Shown: piece after piece, positions 21,268-31,319 of the stretch | Position numbering within the stretch: position 1 is the first letter of the stretch | Layout of the letters: each line of letters begins with the position of its first letter | Assembly (NCBI RefSeq): GCF_008000755.1 | Contig: NZ_CP041690.1 | Coordinates: 3,101,260 to 3,165,259, forward strand | Reading direction: 5' to 3' | Source: Youhaiella tibetensis | Lineage (GTDB): Bacteria > Pseudomonadota > Alphaproteobacteria > Rhizobiales > Devosiaceae | DNA length: 64,000 nt | Made by a program: the position numbers and the translations under genes | The notes under the pieces: generated by a model | Told to the model about the DNA's origin: nothing | Seen by the model: the letters and a program-made list of their open reading frames with translations, nothing else | Databases searched by the model: none

Positions 21268-21485
21268 GGCCGGACAACGCGTTAGGTTTGAGATGCCAGA
21301 CGACAGCACGACCTCCGCCCGCAATCAAGACGCTAGTTCGCCCGCCCCGGTTCCTGACCGCCCCCGGAGCGCCCCCCGCCCTCGCGCACGCCCTTCCGGG
21401 CCCTCCCCCGAGACACGCCTTGGCGCGCGAAAGAAAAGTTGAACTATTGCCACATGTTTACTTGCCTCATGCCTGCCAAGGGGGC

Positions 21486-23273
<1,788 letters not shown>

Positions 23274-23394
23274 CGCGCCACCTCCCCAAACGAGGCGACC
23301 GTGCAAAAGCTGAAAAAGCTTCTCTGCAAAGTAGGGTTTTGATCACCGACTGGCGTTATCAGGCAGCGGCCCCTCCTGACTCTAGGACCCCTCC

Positions 23395-24552
23395 GTGTTT
23401 GTCGACCAGACTTCCCTGCTTCTCGCGCTCGGCCTTGCGGCGTTCGCCATCTCGGCGACGCTGCTCATCACCTGGCTCGCGGCACGCACGGAAAAGTTCA
23501 TTCTCGTCTGGGCCGTCGGATCGTGCGTTCTCGCAACCGCCTTCGCCGGTTTCTCGATCAACGCGGTGAGCAACCACTATGCGTTGCTGTGGATTTCCAA
23601 CCTCCTGCTCTCGGGCAGCTTCGTCATTCTCTTCAGCGCGGCGTGCCTGTTTACCGGTCAGGACCTGCCGCGCACCCGCATCGCCGTCATTTCCGCGCTT
23701 TGCGCCGCGGTCATCAGCATGCCCTTCGTGCTTGGCTTCGATGCGTTGGGGGCCATCATGGGCAACCTGGTCAATGCGCTGCTGCTGGGCGGCACGGCTT
23801 GGACCTTCTGGCGCGGTCGCGCCGAAGCGCCGCTCTGGGTCGGCGGCATCGCCGTGCTCTATAGCCTTACGGCCATTTCGTTCATCCCCTGCGCCATCAT
23901 GATCTTCCTCAAGGATCCGCTGATCCTCGATGCACCGCCTAGCGGCTGGGCCGAAGACCTCAATTCCATCGCCGGCCTCGTCGGCCTGACCGGTATCGGC
24001 GCGCTTTCCCTGGCCCTCAACCAGGCGCGCATCGCCCGGCGCCACCATGAGGAAGCCAACACCGATCCCCTCACCGGCCTGATGAACCGCCGCGCCATCT
24101 TCGATCGCTTCGGCGCCTCCCAGATGGACGAGAACACCGCCGCCCTGCTCTTTGACCTCGACCATTTCAAATCGATCAACGACCGGTACGGCCATGCCGC
24201 CGGCGACGAGGTGTTGCGCCGCTTCGCCCAGGTCGTCAGCCAGAACATGCCGCTCGGTTCGTCCGCCGCGCGCATCGGCGGCGAGGAATTCCTGCTGGTC
24301 GTCACCGATACCGACGACGCCGAGGCGCTGCTGATCGCCGAGGCCATCCGCTCGACCTTCGCCTGCGAAATTCTCCAGGGCGCCGGTGGCGGCTTCCGTG
24401 CCACCGTGAGCGTCGGGGTCTCGACCGGCATGGGCAGCCAGGACACGTTCGACCACGTCCTGCGGCGTGCCGACGACGCGCTCTACGGCGCAAAGAACAG
24501 CGGCCGGAATCGCGCCGCTTCCACGGCGCAGGGCGAAGGCGGGCCGCGCTAG
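23395..24552 (+). CDS. Membrane-anchored diguanylate cyclase (GGDEF domain)
   Basis: Makes cyclic di-GMP, the second messenger that usually favours attachment over motility. Residues 1-215 of 385 contain about six hydrophobic helices with no recognised sensor domain. The C-terminal GGDEF domain starts at NTDPLTGLMNRRAIFDRF; LFDLDHFKSINDRYGHAAGDEVLRRFA and the active-site RIGGEEFLLVV are intact, so activity is expected. The RxxD inhibitory site that would lie nine to six residues before GGEEF is absent (PLGS there), so product feedback by that route is unlikely. The start is GTG at 23395 behind an AGGA site. The large adhesin in this window is a plausible but unproven c-di-GMP target. Confidence 0.93.
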   Translation: MFVDQTSLLLALGLAAFAISATLLITWLAARTEKFILVWAVGSCVLATAFAGFSINAVSNHYALLWISNLLLSGSFVILFSAACLFTGQDLPRTRIAVISALCAAVISMPFVLGFDALGAIMGNLVNALLLGGTAWTFWRGRAEAPLWVGGIAVLYSLTAISFIPCAIMIFLKDPLILDAPPSGWAEDLNSIAGLVGLTGIGALSLALNQARIARRHHEEANTDPLTGLMNRRAIFDRFGASQMDENTAALLFDLDHFKSINDRYGHAAGDEVLRRFAQVVSQNMPLGSSAARIGGEEFLLVVTDTDDAEALLIAEAIRSTFACEILQGAGGGFRATVSVGVSTGMGSQDTFDHVLRRADDALYGAKNSGRNRAASTAQGEGGPR

Positions 24553-24631
24553 CCTGGCCCCCGCTCCGAACCCACTGCCGCCACAAACGCCACTAGACTG
24601 GGCGCTTCCCTCAAGTCGGCGAGCGACACCA

Positions 24632-24877
24632 ATGACCGAGCCCCAGCCAGCCCCACGCCCGGACCTTTTCACCAACAAGGATGCCGACGCCTGGGCCGAA
24701 CAGTTTCACCTGCTGTTCTATGTTCTCGACATGTCGCCCATGCAGATCGCTCAGATCGATTACGGCCTGGCCCCCGATGATCCCGAGGCAGGTCTGGTGT
24801 TTCCCTGGGCTCATGAGATCGCGCGCCACTTTCCGCGCGTAGACGTCCGCGCCATGATCGAGGCGGCAACGAAATAA
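24632..24877 (+). CDS. Small hypothetical protein
   Basis: An 81-residue cytoplasmic, mildly acidic protein that I do not recognise. It starts MTEPQPAPRPDLFTNKDADA and contains a hydrophobic helix-like stretch FHLLFYVLDMSPMQIAQIDYGL and the segment EIARHFPRVDVRAMIEAA. It lies 79 nt after the diguanylate cyclase and is followed within 3 nt by a strong terminator-like hairpin, so it probably ends that transcript. Codon use fits a real gene. No ribosome binding site stands out before the ATG at 24632. Confidence 0.6.
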   Translation: MTEPQPAPRPDLFTNKDADAWAEQFHLLFYVLDMSPMQIAQIDYGLAPDDPEAGLVFPWAHEIARHFPRVDVRAMIEAATK

Positions 24878-24879
24878 AG

Positions 24880-24905
24880 AAGGGGAGGGCTGGGACCCTC
24901 CCCTT
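24880..24905 (+). terminator. Strong hairpin after the diguanylate cyclase/hypothetical gene pair
   Basis: Ten-base arms AAGGGGAGGG (24880-24889) and CCCTCCCCTT (24896-24905) around loop CTGGGA, directly after the TAA stop. The AA/TT ends give short U-runs on both strands, so it could also stop the convergent DUF4386 transcript. Confidence 0.65.
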
Positions 24906-24954
24906 CCAGTCGTGCGGTCGGCACGATCCCGCTACGACGAGACGCGACAACCCC

Positions 24955-25761
24955 TCACGACGTCCGGGCATCCATCGCTTCGAGCGCCGGGGCATTGAAC
25001 CCCCGCACCAGCAGCCAGATACCAAGGAACAATTCCCAGAAGAACTCGGGCACGGTGGCGATCATCTGCGGGGTGGACCCCGCTTCGATGGTGCCGAACA
25101 GCACCGCCACGCCGGCCACCAGCAGCGCCGGCCCGCCGACGAGGCCGAGTACGGAAAGCGAGCGCGGCACGAGGCGCGTCTTCCACATCATGTAGCCAAG
25201 GATGAGGCCGTTCCCCACGCCCACCACGATGCCCGGGCCGAGGCGGAACGTCCAGTTATGCAGGGCCACGAGCGCCTGCCCTGCCGCCATCATCACGCCT
25301 TCCTCGGCAATGCCCGGCTGAAACCGCAGCGTATTGAGCGCCAGCAGCGCAACGATGCCGAAGGCGATGAAGCCGTTCTCGGTGAGCCGCGCCGCCACAT
25401 AGCTCAGGCTCAGCGCCGGAAACTGGCGCTTGAGCACCGGATAGAGCGCCAGGGCCGTCGCAAGGTTGGCGAAAATGAGGATCAGCTCGAGCAGCGCTCC
25501 CCACGAAACGCCCGGGTCGAAGGTACCGCCGAGGACGAAGGCTGGGTCCGAAAGCGCCGGAGCGTAAAAGCTCACCACGGGCGGGATCGAGCTGGCAAAA
25601 GTGACGAGGAACATCAGGCCCGTGATCCTCGCCAGGCGCTGCGACTGTTTCCGATCATCGGGCGCGGCGGCAGGAGCCCGGGCCGGTGCCGCTTCCGGTG
25701 CGGCTGACATGCTTGCGGAAAAAGGGGTGACGGCCGGGGCCGACGTAGCGATCGTAGTCAT
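24955..25761 (-). CDS. DUF4386 family membrane protein
   Basis: A 268-residue protein with about six to seven hydrophobic segments, resembling the DUF4386 family of unknown function. The first 40 residues are Ala/Pro-rich and cytoplasmic; the membrane part starts at RLARITGLMFLVTFASSIPPVV and includes LTENGFIAFGIVALLALNTLRF. The GGGAGG site seven bases before the ATG at 25761 is strong. One copy of the 47-bp element shared with the LysR promoter region lies 64-110 nt upstream in the same orientation as this gene, so regulation by the adjacent LysR protein is likely. The biochemical role is unknown. Confidence 0.8.
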   Translation of the reverse strand: MTTIATSAPAVTPFSASMSAAPEAAPARAPAAAPDDRKQSQRLARITGLMFLVTFASSIPPVVSFYAPALSDPAFVLGGTFDPGVSWGALLELILIFANLATALALYPVLKRQFPALSLSYVAARLTENGFIAFGIVALLALNTLRFQPGIAEEGVMMAAGQALVALHNWTFRLGPGIVVGVGNGLILGYMMWKTRLVPRSLSVLGLVGGPALLVAGVAVLFGTIEAGSTPQMIATVPEFFWELFLGIWLLVRGFNAPALEAMDARTS

Positions 25762-25825
25762 CTAGTGCCTCCCTGGGATGGCGGTGAAACTTGAACACCA
25801 CCTTCCTAGGCCGGCCCCGCTACTG

Positions 25826-25872
25826 GCGGAACGCGCATCGTTTGCACTGCATTCGTGCATCAAACGCCATGT
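25826..25872 (-). promoter_or_regulatory. Copy L of a 47-bp element flanking the LysR gene
   Basis: Read on the minus strand this starts ACATGGCGTTTGATGCACGA and ends GATGCGCGTTCCGC. It matches copy R (26795-26841) perfectly over the first 22 and last 14 bases, with a diverged 11-bp middle of identical length. It includes a TTNNTGCANNAA dyad and a T-N11-A pattern as expected for LysR-type operators. It sits between the LysR stop and the DUF4386 gene, oriented toward the latter. Confidence 0.7.
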
Positions 25873-25875
25873 TCC

Positions 25876-26775
25876 CTACTCCGCCTCCCTGCGTCGCGCG
25901 CACACGCTGCGGACCGTGGAACGAAGCCATCTGTGCGCGAGGTCCCCATCCATGCGCGGATGCCAGAGCATGGATAGGGTGAACCGTGCGATCTCCACCG
26001 GCAGCGCAAAGCTTGCCATGCCATGCCGCAGCCCCTCGGTATGGCGCTCGGGCACCGTGGCGACCAGTTCGGTGCTGCGCGCCAGGGCGATCGCGGTGGC
26101 AAAGCCATTGACGATCGTGACCACGCGCCGTTCGTGCCCGGTTGGGCGTAGCGCCTCGTCGACCTCGGCACTGTGGAGGCCCCGCCGCAGCACCTTCACA
26201 TGGCCCGCGGCCGCGTAGCGCTCCGGCGTCATTGCGCCCTCCAGTAGCGGATGCCCATCGCGCACCACCCCCACCCAGCGATCCTCGAAGAGCGGCAGCG
26301 CCCTCAGTTCGGGAGCGGTTGCGAGATCGACCACGCCCGTTTCGATATCGACCTCTCCCTCCCGCAGCGGCGCGCCCTCCTTGTCCGGCTTGGCGAGGAA
26401 TTGCAGTACCACTCCCGGCGCCTCCCCGGCCACGTGAGCAATCAGGCGCGGCCCGAAGGTTTCCACGAACCCTTCGCTGGTCCGCAGAGTAAACTGGCGC
26501 TCGAGGCTCGCCAGGTCGAGCTTCTCTGCCGGACGCAGGATGGCGTTGGCGCCGTCGACCACGTCCCCGACGAGGCCGCGCAACTCGAGGGCGCGAGGCG
26601 TCGGCACCAGTCCGCGCCCTGCGCGCACCAGCAGTGGATCGCCCGTGACCTCGCGCAACCGCGCCAGCGCCCGGCTCATCGCTGATGGGCTCAGGCGCAA
26701 TCGCCGCGCCGCGCCGGCCACGCTTCCCTCCGAAAGCAGGACATCGAGCGTCACGAGGAGATTGAAGTCGGGCAT
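25876..26775 (-). CDS. LysR family transcriptional regulator
   Basis: A 299-residue DNA-binding regulator. Residues 1-62 are the winged HTH: MPDFNLLVTLDVLLSEGSVAGAARRL followed by SPSAMSRALARLREVTGDPLLVRAGRGLVPT. The rest is the periplasmic-binding-like effector domain (PELRALPLFEDRWVGVVRDGHPLL). The start is the ATG at 26775, with GGGAGA six bases upstream; a GTG two codons earlier is too close to that site. Its gene is flanked by two oppositely oriented copies of a 47-bp element, making DUF4386 on one side and the DUF2798/MFS pair on the other its likely targets, with autoregulation through copy R. The effector is unknown. Confidence 0.92.
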   Translation of the reverse strand: MPDFNLLVTLDVLLSEGSVAGAARRLRLSPSAMSRALARLREVTGDPLLVRAGRGLVPTPRALELRGLVGDVVDGANAILRPAEKLDLASLERQFTLRTSEGFVETFGPRLIAHVAGEAPGVVLQFLAKPDKEGAPLREGEVDIETGVVDLATAPELRALPLFEDRWVGVVRDGHPLLEGAMTPERYAAAGHVKVLRRGLHSAEVDEALRPTGHERRVVTIVNGFATAIALARSTELVATVPERHTEGLRHGMASFALPVEIARFTLSMLWHPRMDGDLAHRWLRSTVRSVCARRREAE

Positions 26776-26794
26776 CGGCACTCTCCCGGGTCAT

Positions 26795-26841
26795 ACATGG
26801 CGTTTGATGCACGAATATGCTGCGACCGATGCGCGTTCCGC
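26795..26841 (+). promoter_or_regulatory. Copy R of the 47-bp element, between lysR and the DUF2798/MFS genes
   Basis: It starts 20 nt from the LysR ATG and points toward the DUF2798 gene 53 nt downstream. At least 41 of 47 positions equal copy L (25826-25872). The location between divergent genes is the classical one for a LysR operator controlling itself and a target. Confidence 0.7.
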
Positions 26842-26893
26842 AAGAGTGAGTGAGGGCGTACCTCTCCGGCATCCCTTGAACAGGAGTTGTGGA

Positions 26894-27133
26894 ATGCCAC
26901 CTCGTTTTGCGCCCGTCCTTTTCGGCTTCATCCTCTCGGCTCTCATGTCCGGCATCGTCTCGGCCGTCGCCGTCCTCCGCAATCTCGGACTGGTCGATGG
27001 TCTGCCCGGCATATGGATCAATGCCTGGCTGCCCTCGTGGGCCATCGCCTTCCCCACCGTGCTGGTGGTCGCGCCGATCGCGCGCCGCCTGGTGGGCCGC
27101 CTCGTCAAGGCTCCGGCCTCTCCCGCGCGGTGA
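26894..27133 (+). CDS. DUF2798 family small membrane protein
   Basis: A 79-residue protein with two hydrophobic helices, resembling the DUF2798 family: RFAPVLFGFILSALMSGIVSAVAVLRN and WAIAFPTVLVVAPIARRLVGRLV. Members commonly sit beside transporters or regulators; the function is unknown. AGGAG seven bases before the ATG at 26894 supports the start. It is followed by the MFS gene after 4 nt, so the two are cotranscribed, probably from a promoter inside or next to copy R of the 47-bp element. Confidence 0.8.
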   Translation: MPPRFAPVLFGFILSALMSGIVSAVAVLRNLGLVDGLPGIWINAWLPSWAIAFPTVLVVAPIARRLVGRLVKAPASPAR

Positions 27134-27137
27134 TCCC

Positions 27138-28553
27138 ATGCAAGAGGCACCTAAACCCCGCTACGCCTTGCGCCTCGCCGCCCTTTCATTCGGCATGCTG
27201 CTCCCCTCCCTAGGAACCAGCATCGCCAATGTCGCGCTCCCGAGCCTCAAGCTCGCCTTCGGCGCCGGCAGCCAGGAGGTGCAATGGGTCGTCATCGCCT
27301 ACCTGATGTCCATCACCGCTCTCCTGGTGACGGCCGGACGGCTGGGCGATCTCTTCGGCAAGCGCCGCCTGCTTCTGGCAGGCATGGGGCTTTTCGCACT
27401 CGCCGCGCTCCTCGCCGCCCTGGCCCCCGCCCTCTGGATCGTCATCCTGGCCCGCGGGCTACAGGGCATCGGCGCGGCGGCCATGATGTCGCTGACCGTA
27501 GCGGCGGTCGGCGACATGGTCCCCAAAGACCGGGCCGGCAGCGCCATCGGCCTCCTCGGCACCGTCTCCGCGGTCGGCACCGCCATCGGTCCCTCGCTGG
27601 GCGGCGTGCTGATCGCGTTCTTCGGCTGGCACGCCGTTTTCGCGCTCATGGCACTGGCCGGTGCGGCAGCGCTCGCCTTCGCCTGGCCATTGCTGCCGCG
27701 CGATACGCCTACCCGCACCCGGCCGGTTTCATTCGACATCCCCGGCACGATCGTGCTGACTCTTGCGATCGCCGCATTCGCCCTTGCGACAACGTTGGCG
27801 CCGATGGGCCTGCTCAACGCTGCGCTCCTGGGGCTGTTCATGATCGCGCTGGCGACGTTCATCTTCATCGAAAAGCGCAGCCAGGCGCCTCTGCTGCAAT
27901 TGCGGCTTCTCAAGAGCCACGGCCTGAGCGCCGGCCTCGTTTCGCTTGGTCTCGTCTCGGCCATCCTGATGACCACGCTGGTGGTCGGGCCGCTCTACCT
28001 TTCGACCGTCCTCGGGCTTGGACCGGCAACCACGGGCCTGGTCATGTCCATCGGCCCGGTCGTCGCCGCGCTGGTCGGCTACCCCGCCGGCTTGCTCGTC
28101 GACCGCTTCGGCCACGCCGCCGCATCGAGCGTAGGCCTTGCCGGCGTCCTTGCGGGAACGCTGCTGATGTCGTTTCTTCCGCCGATCCTCGGTGTCCCCG
28201 GTTACGCGGGAAGCCTCGTCGTCATAACGGCCGCCTACGCCGTCTTCCTCGCCGCCAACAATACCGGCATCATGACCGGCGCCGGCAAGGAGCAACGCGG
28301 CGTGGTGTCGGCCTTGCTATCCCTTGCCCGCAACCTGGGGTTGATCGCCGGAGCCTCGGCAATGGGCTCGGTCTTCGCGCTCGGCTCGGCCGGCCTTGCA
28401 CCCCTCCACCTCGCTCAGGGCGGCGAGACGGGCCTGCGCATAACGTTCCTCCTGGCCGCTATCCTCGCGTCCATCGCACTGGTCACGACCCTGTGGAGTC
28501 GCTGGAGCGCCGGCCGGCCCCCCGAGGTCGGTCGCCAGGCCGGCGTTCCCTGA
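27138..28553 (+). CDS. MFS transporter, DHA2-like (14 TM drug/proton antiporter type)
   Basis: A proton-driven efflux permease of 471 residues. About 13-14 hydrophobic segments are visible. GTSIANVALPSLKLAFG is the DHA2 motif at the first helix, VTAGRLGDLFGKRRLLL is the MFS loop 2-3 motif, LQGIGAAAMMSLTVAAVGD the helix 4 motif and GTVSAVGTAIGPSLGGVL the antiporter motif C in helix 5. Substrates of this family include dyes, antiseptics and amino acids; none can be chosen here. It follows the DUF2798 gene by 4 nt and is the probable main target of the divergent LysR regulator. Confidence 0.92.
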   Translation: MQEAPKPRYALRLAALSFGMLLPSLGTSIANVALPSLKLAFGAGSQEVQWVVIAYLMSITALLVTAGRLGDLFGKRRLLLAGMGLFALAALLAALAPALWIVILARGLQGIGAAAMMSLTVAAVGDMVPKDRAGSAIGLLGTVSAVGTAIGPSLGGVLIAFFGWHAVFALMALAGAAALAFAWPLLPRDTPTRTRPVSFDIPGTIVLTLAIAAFALATTLAPMGLLNAALLGLFMIALATFIFIEKRSQAPLLQLRLLKSHGLSAGLVSLGLVSAILMTTLVVGPLYLSTVLGLGPATTGLVMSIGPVVAALVGYPAGLLVDRFGHAAASSVGLAGVLAGTLLMSFLPPILGVPGYAGSLVVITAAYAVFLAANNTGIMTGAGKEQRGVVSALLSLARNLGLIAGASAMGSVFALGSAGLAPLHLAQGGETGLRITFLLAAILASIALVTTLWSRWSAGRPPEVGRQAGVP

Positions 28554-28558
28554 AGCTT

Positions 28559-28594
28559 GCCCGGCTGCTGCGGCTACTTGCTGCCCAGCCGGGC
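28559..28594 (+). terminator. Inverted repeat between convergent MFS and lacI-type genes
   Basis: Arms GCCCGGCTG (28559-28567) and CAGCCGGGC (28586-28594) with an 18-nt loop; the right arm lies in the last codons of the LacI gene. No U-run follows on either strand, so terminator function is only possible. Confidence 0.35.
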
Positions 28595-29599
28595 CACCGA
28601 GTTGCGCAGGATGAGTTCGCTCCGCAGCAACACCTTGCGCTGCTCGACCTGACGTCCCTCGACCACAGCCAGCAGCAGATGCATGGCGGTCTCCCCGATC
28701 TTGGAGCGCGGCTGCTTCATCGTCGTCAGGGCGGGCGTCACGAAGCTGGCGAACGAGATGTCGTCGAACCCCATGATCGAGAACGCGCGCGGCAGGTCAT
28801 AGCCGCGGGCGTTGAGCGCGATGATCACGCCCAGCGCCGTGGCATCGTTCACGCACAGGAACGCCGTCGGCAGCACGTCGCGCACGAACATGTGCTCGGC
28901 GGCCTGCCGGCCGCTCTCGGTCGTCCCATCGCCATCCAGGATCAGCATCGGATCGATCTCGATGCCGAAATTGCTCAGCGCCTTTCGATAGCCGCCCTCG
29001 CGCAGCCCGTTGACCATCTTGCTGGTCGAATGCCCGATAAAGGCGATGCGTCGGTGCCCCTGCGAGATGAGGTGCTCGGCAGCGATCCGCGCACCCTCGA
29101 AATTGTCGACGCCCACGAACGGCACCTTGTCGCCCGGCACCGGCTCGTTCACCGCGACCATGGCAGGCGGCCGGCTGGCCGGATCGTCGAGACTGAGTCC
29201 GAAAGGCAGGTGGCCGGTGAGCAGGATCAGCCCGTCGGCCTGGTTGGAACTGATGAAGCGCAGATAGTCGGCCTCGCGGGTCGGATCGTTCTGCGTATTG
29301 CCGATCAGCACCCCGTAGCCGCGCTTGCTGGCCTCCGTTTCCAGCCCCACCAGGATGTTGGAAAAGTTCGGGTCGCCCACGTCCGGCGCCAGGATCAGGA
29401 TCATCTTGCTGCGCCGCATGCGCAGGGATCGAGCCATGGCGTTGGTGGTGTAGCCGGTGCGCGCGATGGCTTCGTTGACGCGCCGCCGCGTCTCGTCCGC
29501 AACCTTGCCGGGTTCGTTGACGGCCCGGCTTACCGTGGCGATGGAAACGCCCGCGATCGCCGCAACGTCCTCGATTGTAGCCAGTTTCTGTTGCTGCAC
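28574..29599 (-). CDS. LacI family transcriptional repressor of the adjacent sugar ABC operon
   Basis: A 341-residue repressor. The N-terminal HTH ATIEDVAAIAGVSIATVSRAVN is standard, followed by the hinge region and a periplasmic-binding-like sugar domain (MILILAPDVGDPNFSNILVGLE, then CVNDATALGVIIAL and IMGFDDISFASFVTPALTT). The start is GTG at 29599 because GGAG lies six bases upstream and the HTH begins at once; the open frame continues upstream through antisense sequence of the ABC gene. The gene is divergent from the ABC importer, with two operator-like palindromes between them. The inducer is presumably the transported sugar or a derivative. Confidence 0.93.
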   Translation of the reverse strand: MQQQKLATIEDVAAIAGVSIATVSRAVNEPGKVADETRRRVNEAIARTGYTTNAMARSLRMRRSKMILILAPDVGDPNFSNILVGLETEASKRGYGVLIGNTQNDPTREADYLRFISSNQADGLILLTGHLPFGLSLDDPASRPPAMVAVNEPVPGDKVPFVGVDNFEGARIAAEHLISQGHRRIAFIGHSTSKMVNGLREGGYRKALSNFGIEIDPMLILDGDGTTESGRQAAEHMFVRDVLPTAFLCVNDATALGVIIALNARGYDLPRAFSIMGFDDISFASFVTPALTTMKQPRSKIGETAMHLLLAVVEGRQVEQRKVLLRSELILRNSVARLGSK

Positions 29600-29696
29600 T
29601 TGGCGCTCCGCCAGCGGCGAATCTGGCTCGGTTTCTTCGCGTTTCGCTTCATCGCGGCATAAAGCGCAATGCGCTGAAAATACAGAGTCAATAGCC

Positions 29697-29736
29697 CTAT
29701 GTAAACCTTTACATAGCCCATGAAAACCTTTACATT
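29697..29736 (+). promoter_or_regulatory. Promoter of the sugar ABC operon overlapped by two LacI-type operators
   Basis: Operator 1 (29697-29716) is a perfect palindrome CTATGTAAA-CC-TTTACATAG. Operator 2 (29720-29735, ATGAAAACCTTTACAT) repeats its right half. A -35 TTTACA (29708-29713) and -10 TACATT (29731-29736) with a 17-nt spacer fall on the two operators, so repressor binding would block polymerase directly. Confidence 0.75.
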
Positions 29737-29792
29737 GCCAAGAATGACGAAGAATGCAGGCAATGCATCGCGTCAGAGGGAGGGTGGGCTGT

Positions 29793-31319
29793 ATGCCGAC
29801 GAGCACTGGCGCGAATGCGCCTCCAATTCTGGCTGCCCAGCGGATTTCCAAGTCCTTTGGTGAAGTTCCGGTGCTGTTCAGCATCGACTTCGACGTCCGC
29901 CCCGGCGAGGTCCACGCCATCATCGGCGAGAACGGCGCGGGCAAATCCACCCTGATGAAGATTCTCTCGGGTTTCGAGCAGCCGACCTCGGGCACCATCG
30001 TGTTCGACGGCAGGCCGACGACGCTTCCGCCCAATGGTGAAGCCGAGGGCATGGGCATCGTCCTCATCCACCAGGAATTCAACCTGGCCGAACACCTGAC
30101 GGTCGCCGAATCCATCTTCCTTGGCCGCGAGCTCAAGCACTTCGGCTTCCTCGATGTCAGGCGCATGCGCGAGCAGACCCAGTCCCTGCTCGATACCCTG
30201 CACGTACCGGTCGATCCATCCGCCCGCATTTCGACCCTCACCGTGGCCGAAAAGCAGATGATCGAGATCGCCAAGGCGATCAGCCGCGACGCGCGCGTCC
30301 TGATCATGGATGAACCCACCGCAGTCCTCTCGGTGGCCGAAACCCGCACGCTCTTCGAACAGATCAACCGCCTCACCGCCCGCGGGGTCGCCATCGTCTT
30401 CATCTCGCACAAGCTCGACGAGGTGATGCAACTCTCCGACCGCGTGACGATCCTGCGCGACGGCCAGTTGATCGCCACACTGGACAGCAAGGCCCTCACC
30501 CCGGATTCGGCTGCCCAGATGATGGTCGGTCGTGAACTCTCCAACCTCTACCCGCCCAAGCACGAGCCCGATGTCGATGCGCCCCTGGTCCTCTCGGTCA
30601 GGGGGCTGCGCTCGAACGGCGTCCATGACGTCTCGTTCGGCCTGCGCCGCGGCGAGATCCTGGGCTTTGCCGGCCTCATCGGCTCCGGCCGCACCGCGGT
30701 GGCCGAAACCATCGTCGGCCTTATCCACCGCGATGCTGGGGAGCTCGACTTCAACGGCCGTCCCGTGCACTTCGCCAATGTCGCCCAGTCGCTGGCCGCC
30801 GGCATCGTCTACATGACCAAGGATCGCAAGGGCAAAGGGCTGATGGTCAACATGGGCCTGCGGCCCAACCTCACCCTCCCCACCCTCGATCGTCACCTCA
30901 AGGGCATCTTCATCGACACGGCCAGCGAAACCAGGGCGCTCGAACGCGCCGTGCGCCGCTTCGATATCCGCGCCCGCGACGAGTCGGTGCGTGCCGGCCA
31001 GCTGTCGGGCGGCAACCAGCAGAAGCTGATGCTGGGCAAGACCATGGAGAGCGAGCCCGAGGTCATCATCATGGATGAGCCGACGCGCGGCATCGACGTG
31101 GGCACCAAGCAGCAGATTTATCACATCGTCGCCGCGCTCGCCGCCGAGGGCAAGTCGATCATCCTGATCTCCTCCGAACTCCAGGAGGTCATTGGCCTGA
31201 GCCACCGCGTGATGGTCATGCGCAACGGCCGGATCGTGGGCGAGCTTGAAGGAACCGAAATCAGTGAAGAACAGATCGTGCGCCACCAGATGGGCATCGA
31301 AGGGAAGACTGCCGCATGA
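29793..31319 (+). CDS. Sugar ABC importer ATPase (RbsA/MglA type, two ATPase domains)
   Basis: The cytoplasmic ATPase of a carbohydrate importer (CUT2 class). The 508-residue protein has two ATP-binding halves: Walker A GENGAGKST near residue 50 with signature-region LTVAEKQMIEIAKAI and Walker B VLIMDEPTA, then a second half with GLIGSGRTAVAE in place of Walker A and LSGGNQQKLMLGK with MDEPTRGIDVG. A degenerate second Walker A is normal for this family. The start is ATG 29793 behind GGGAGGG. The stop overlaps the permease ATG by four bases. Substrate is unknown; CUT2 systems take up monosaccharides such as ribose, xylose or galactose. Confidence 0.93.
   Translation: MPTSTGANAPPILAAQRISKSFGEVPVLFSIDFDVRPGEVHAIIGENGAGKSTLMKILSGFEQPTSGTIVFDGRPTTLPPNGEAEGMGIVLIHQEFNLAEHLTVAESIFLGRELKHFGFLDVRRMREQTQSLLDTLHVPVDPSARISTLTVAEKQMIEIAKAISRDARVLIMDEPTAVLSVAETRTLFEQINRLTARGVAIVFISHKLDEVMQLSDRVTILRDGQLIATLDSKALTPDSAAQMMVGRELSNLYPPKHEPDVDAPLVLSVRGLRSNGVHDVSFGLRRGEILGFAGLIGSGRTAVAETIVGLIHRDAGELDFNGRPVHFANVAQSLAAGIVYMTKDRKGKGLMVNMGLRPNLTLPTLDRHLKGIFIDTASETRALERAVRRFDIRARDESVRAGQLSGGNQQKLMLGKTMESEPEVIIMDEPTRGIDVGTKQQIYHIVAALAAEGKSIILISSELQEVIGLSHRVMVMRNGRIVGELEGTEISEEQIVRHQMGIEGKTAA

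Noticed and set aside
23274-23394. A terminator after the ABC exporter (AAGCT-rich stretch near 23305)
   Set aside because: The possible stem is short and has no good U-run; not strong enough to annotate.
28574-30544. A 656-residue LacI fusion protein
   Set aside because: The upstream half is antisense to the ABC ATPase gene; the HTH begins directly after the GTG at 29599, which has its own ribosome binding site.
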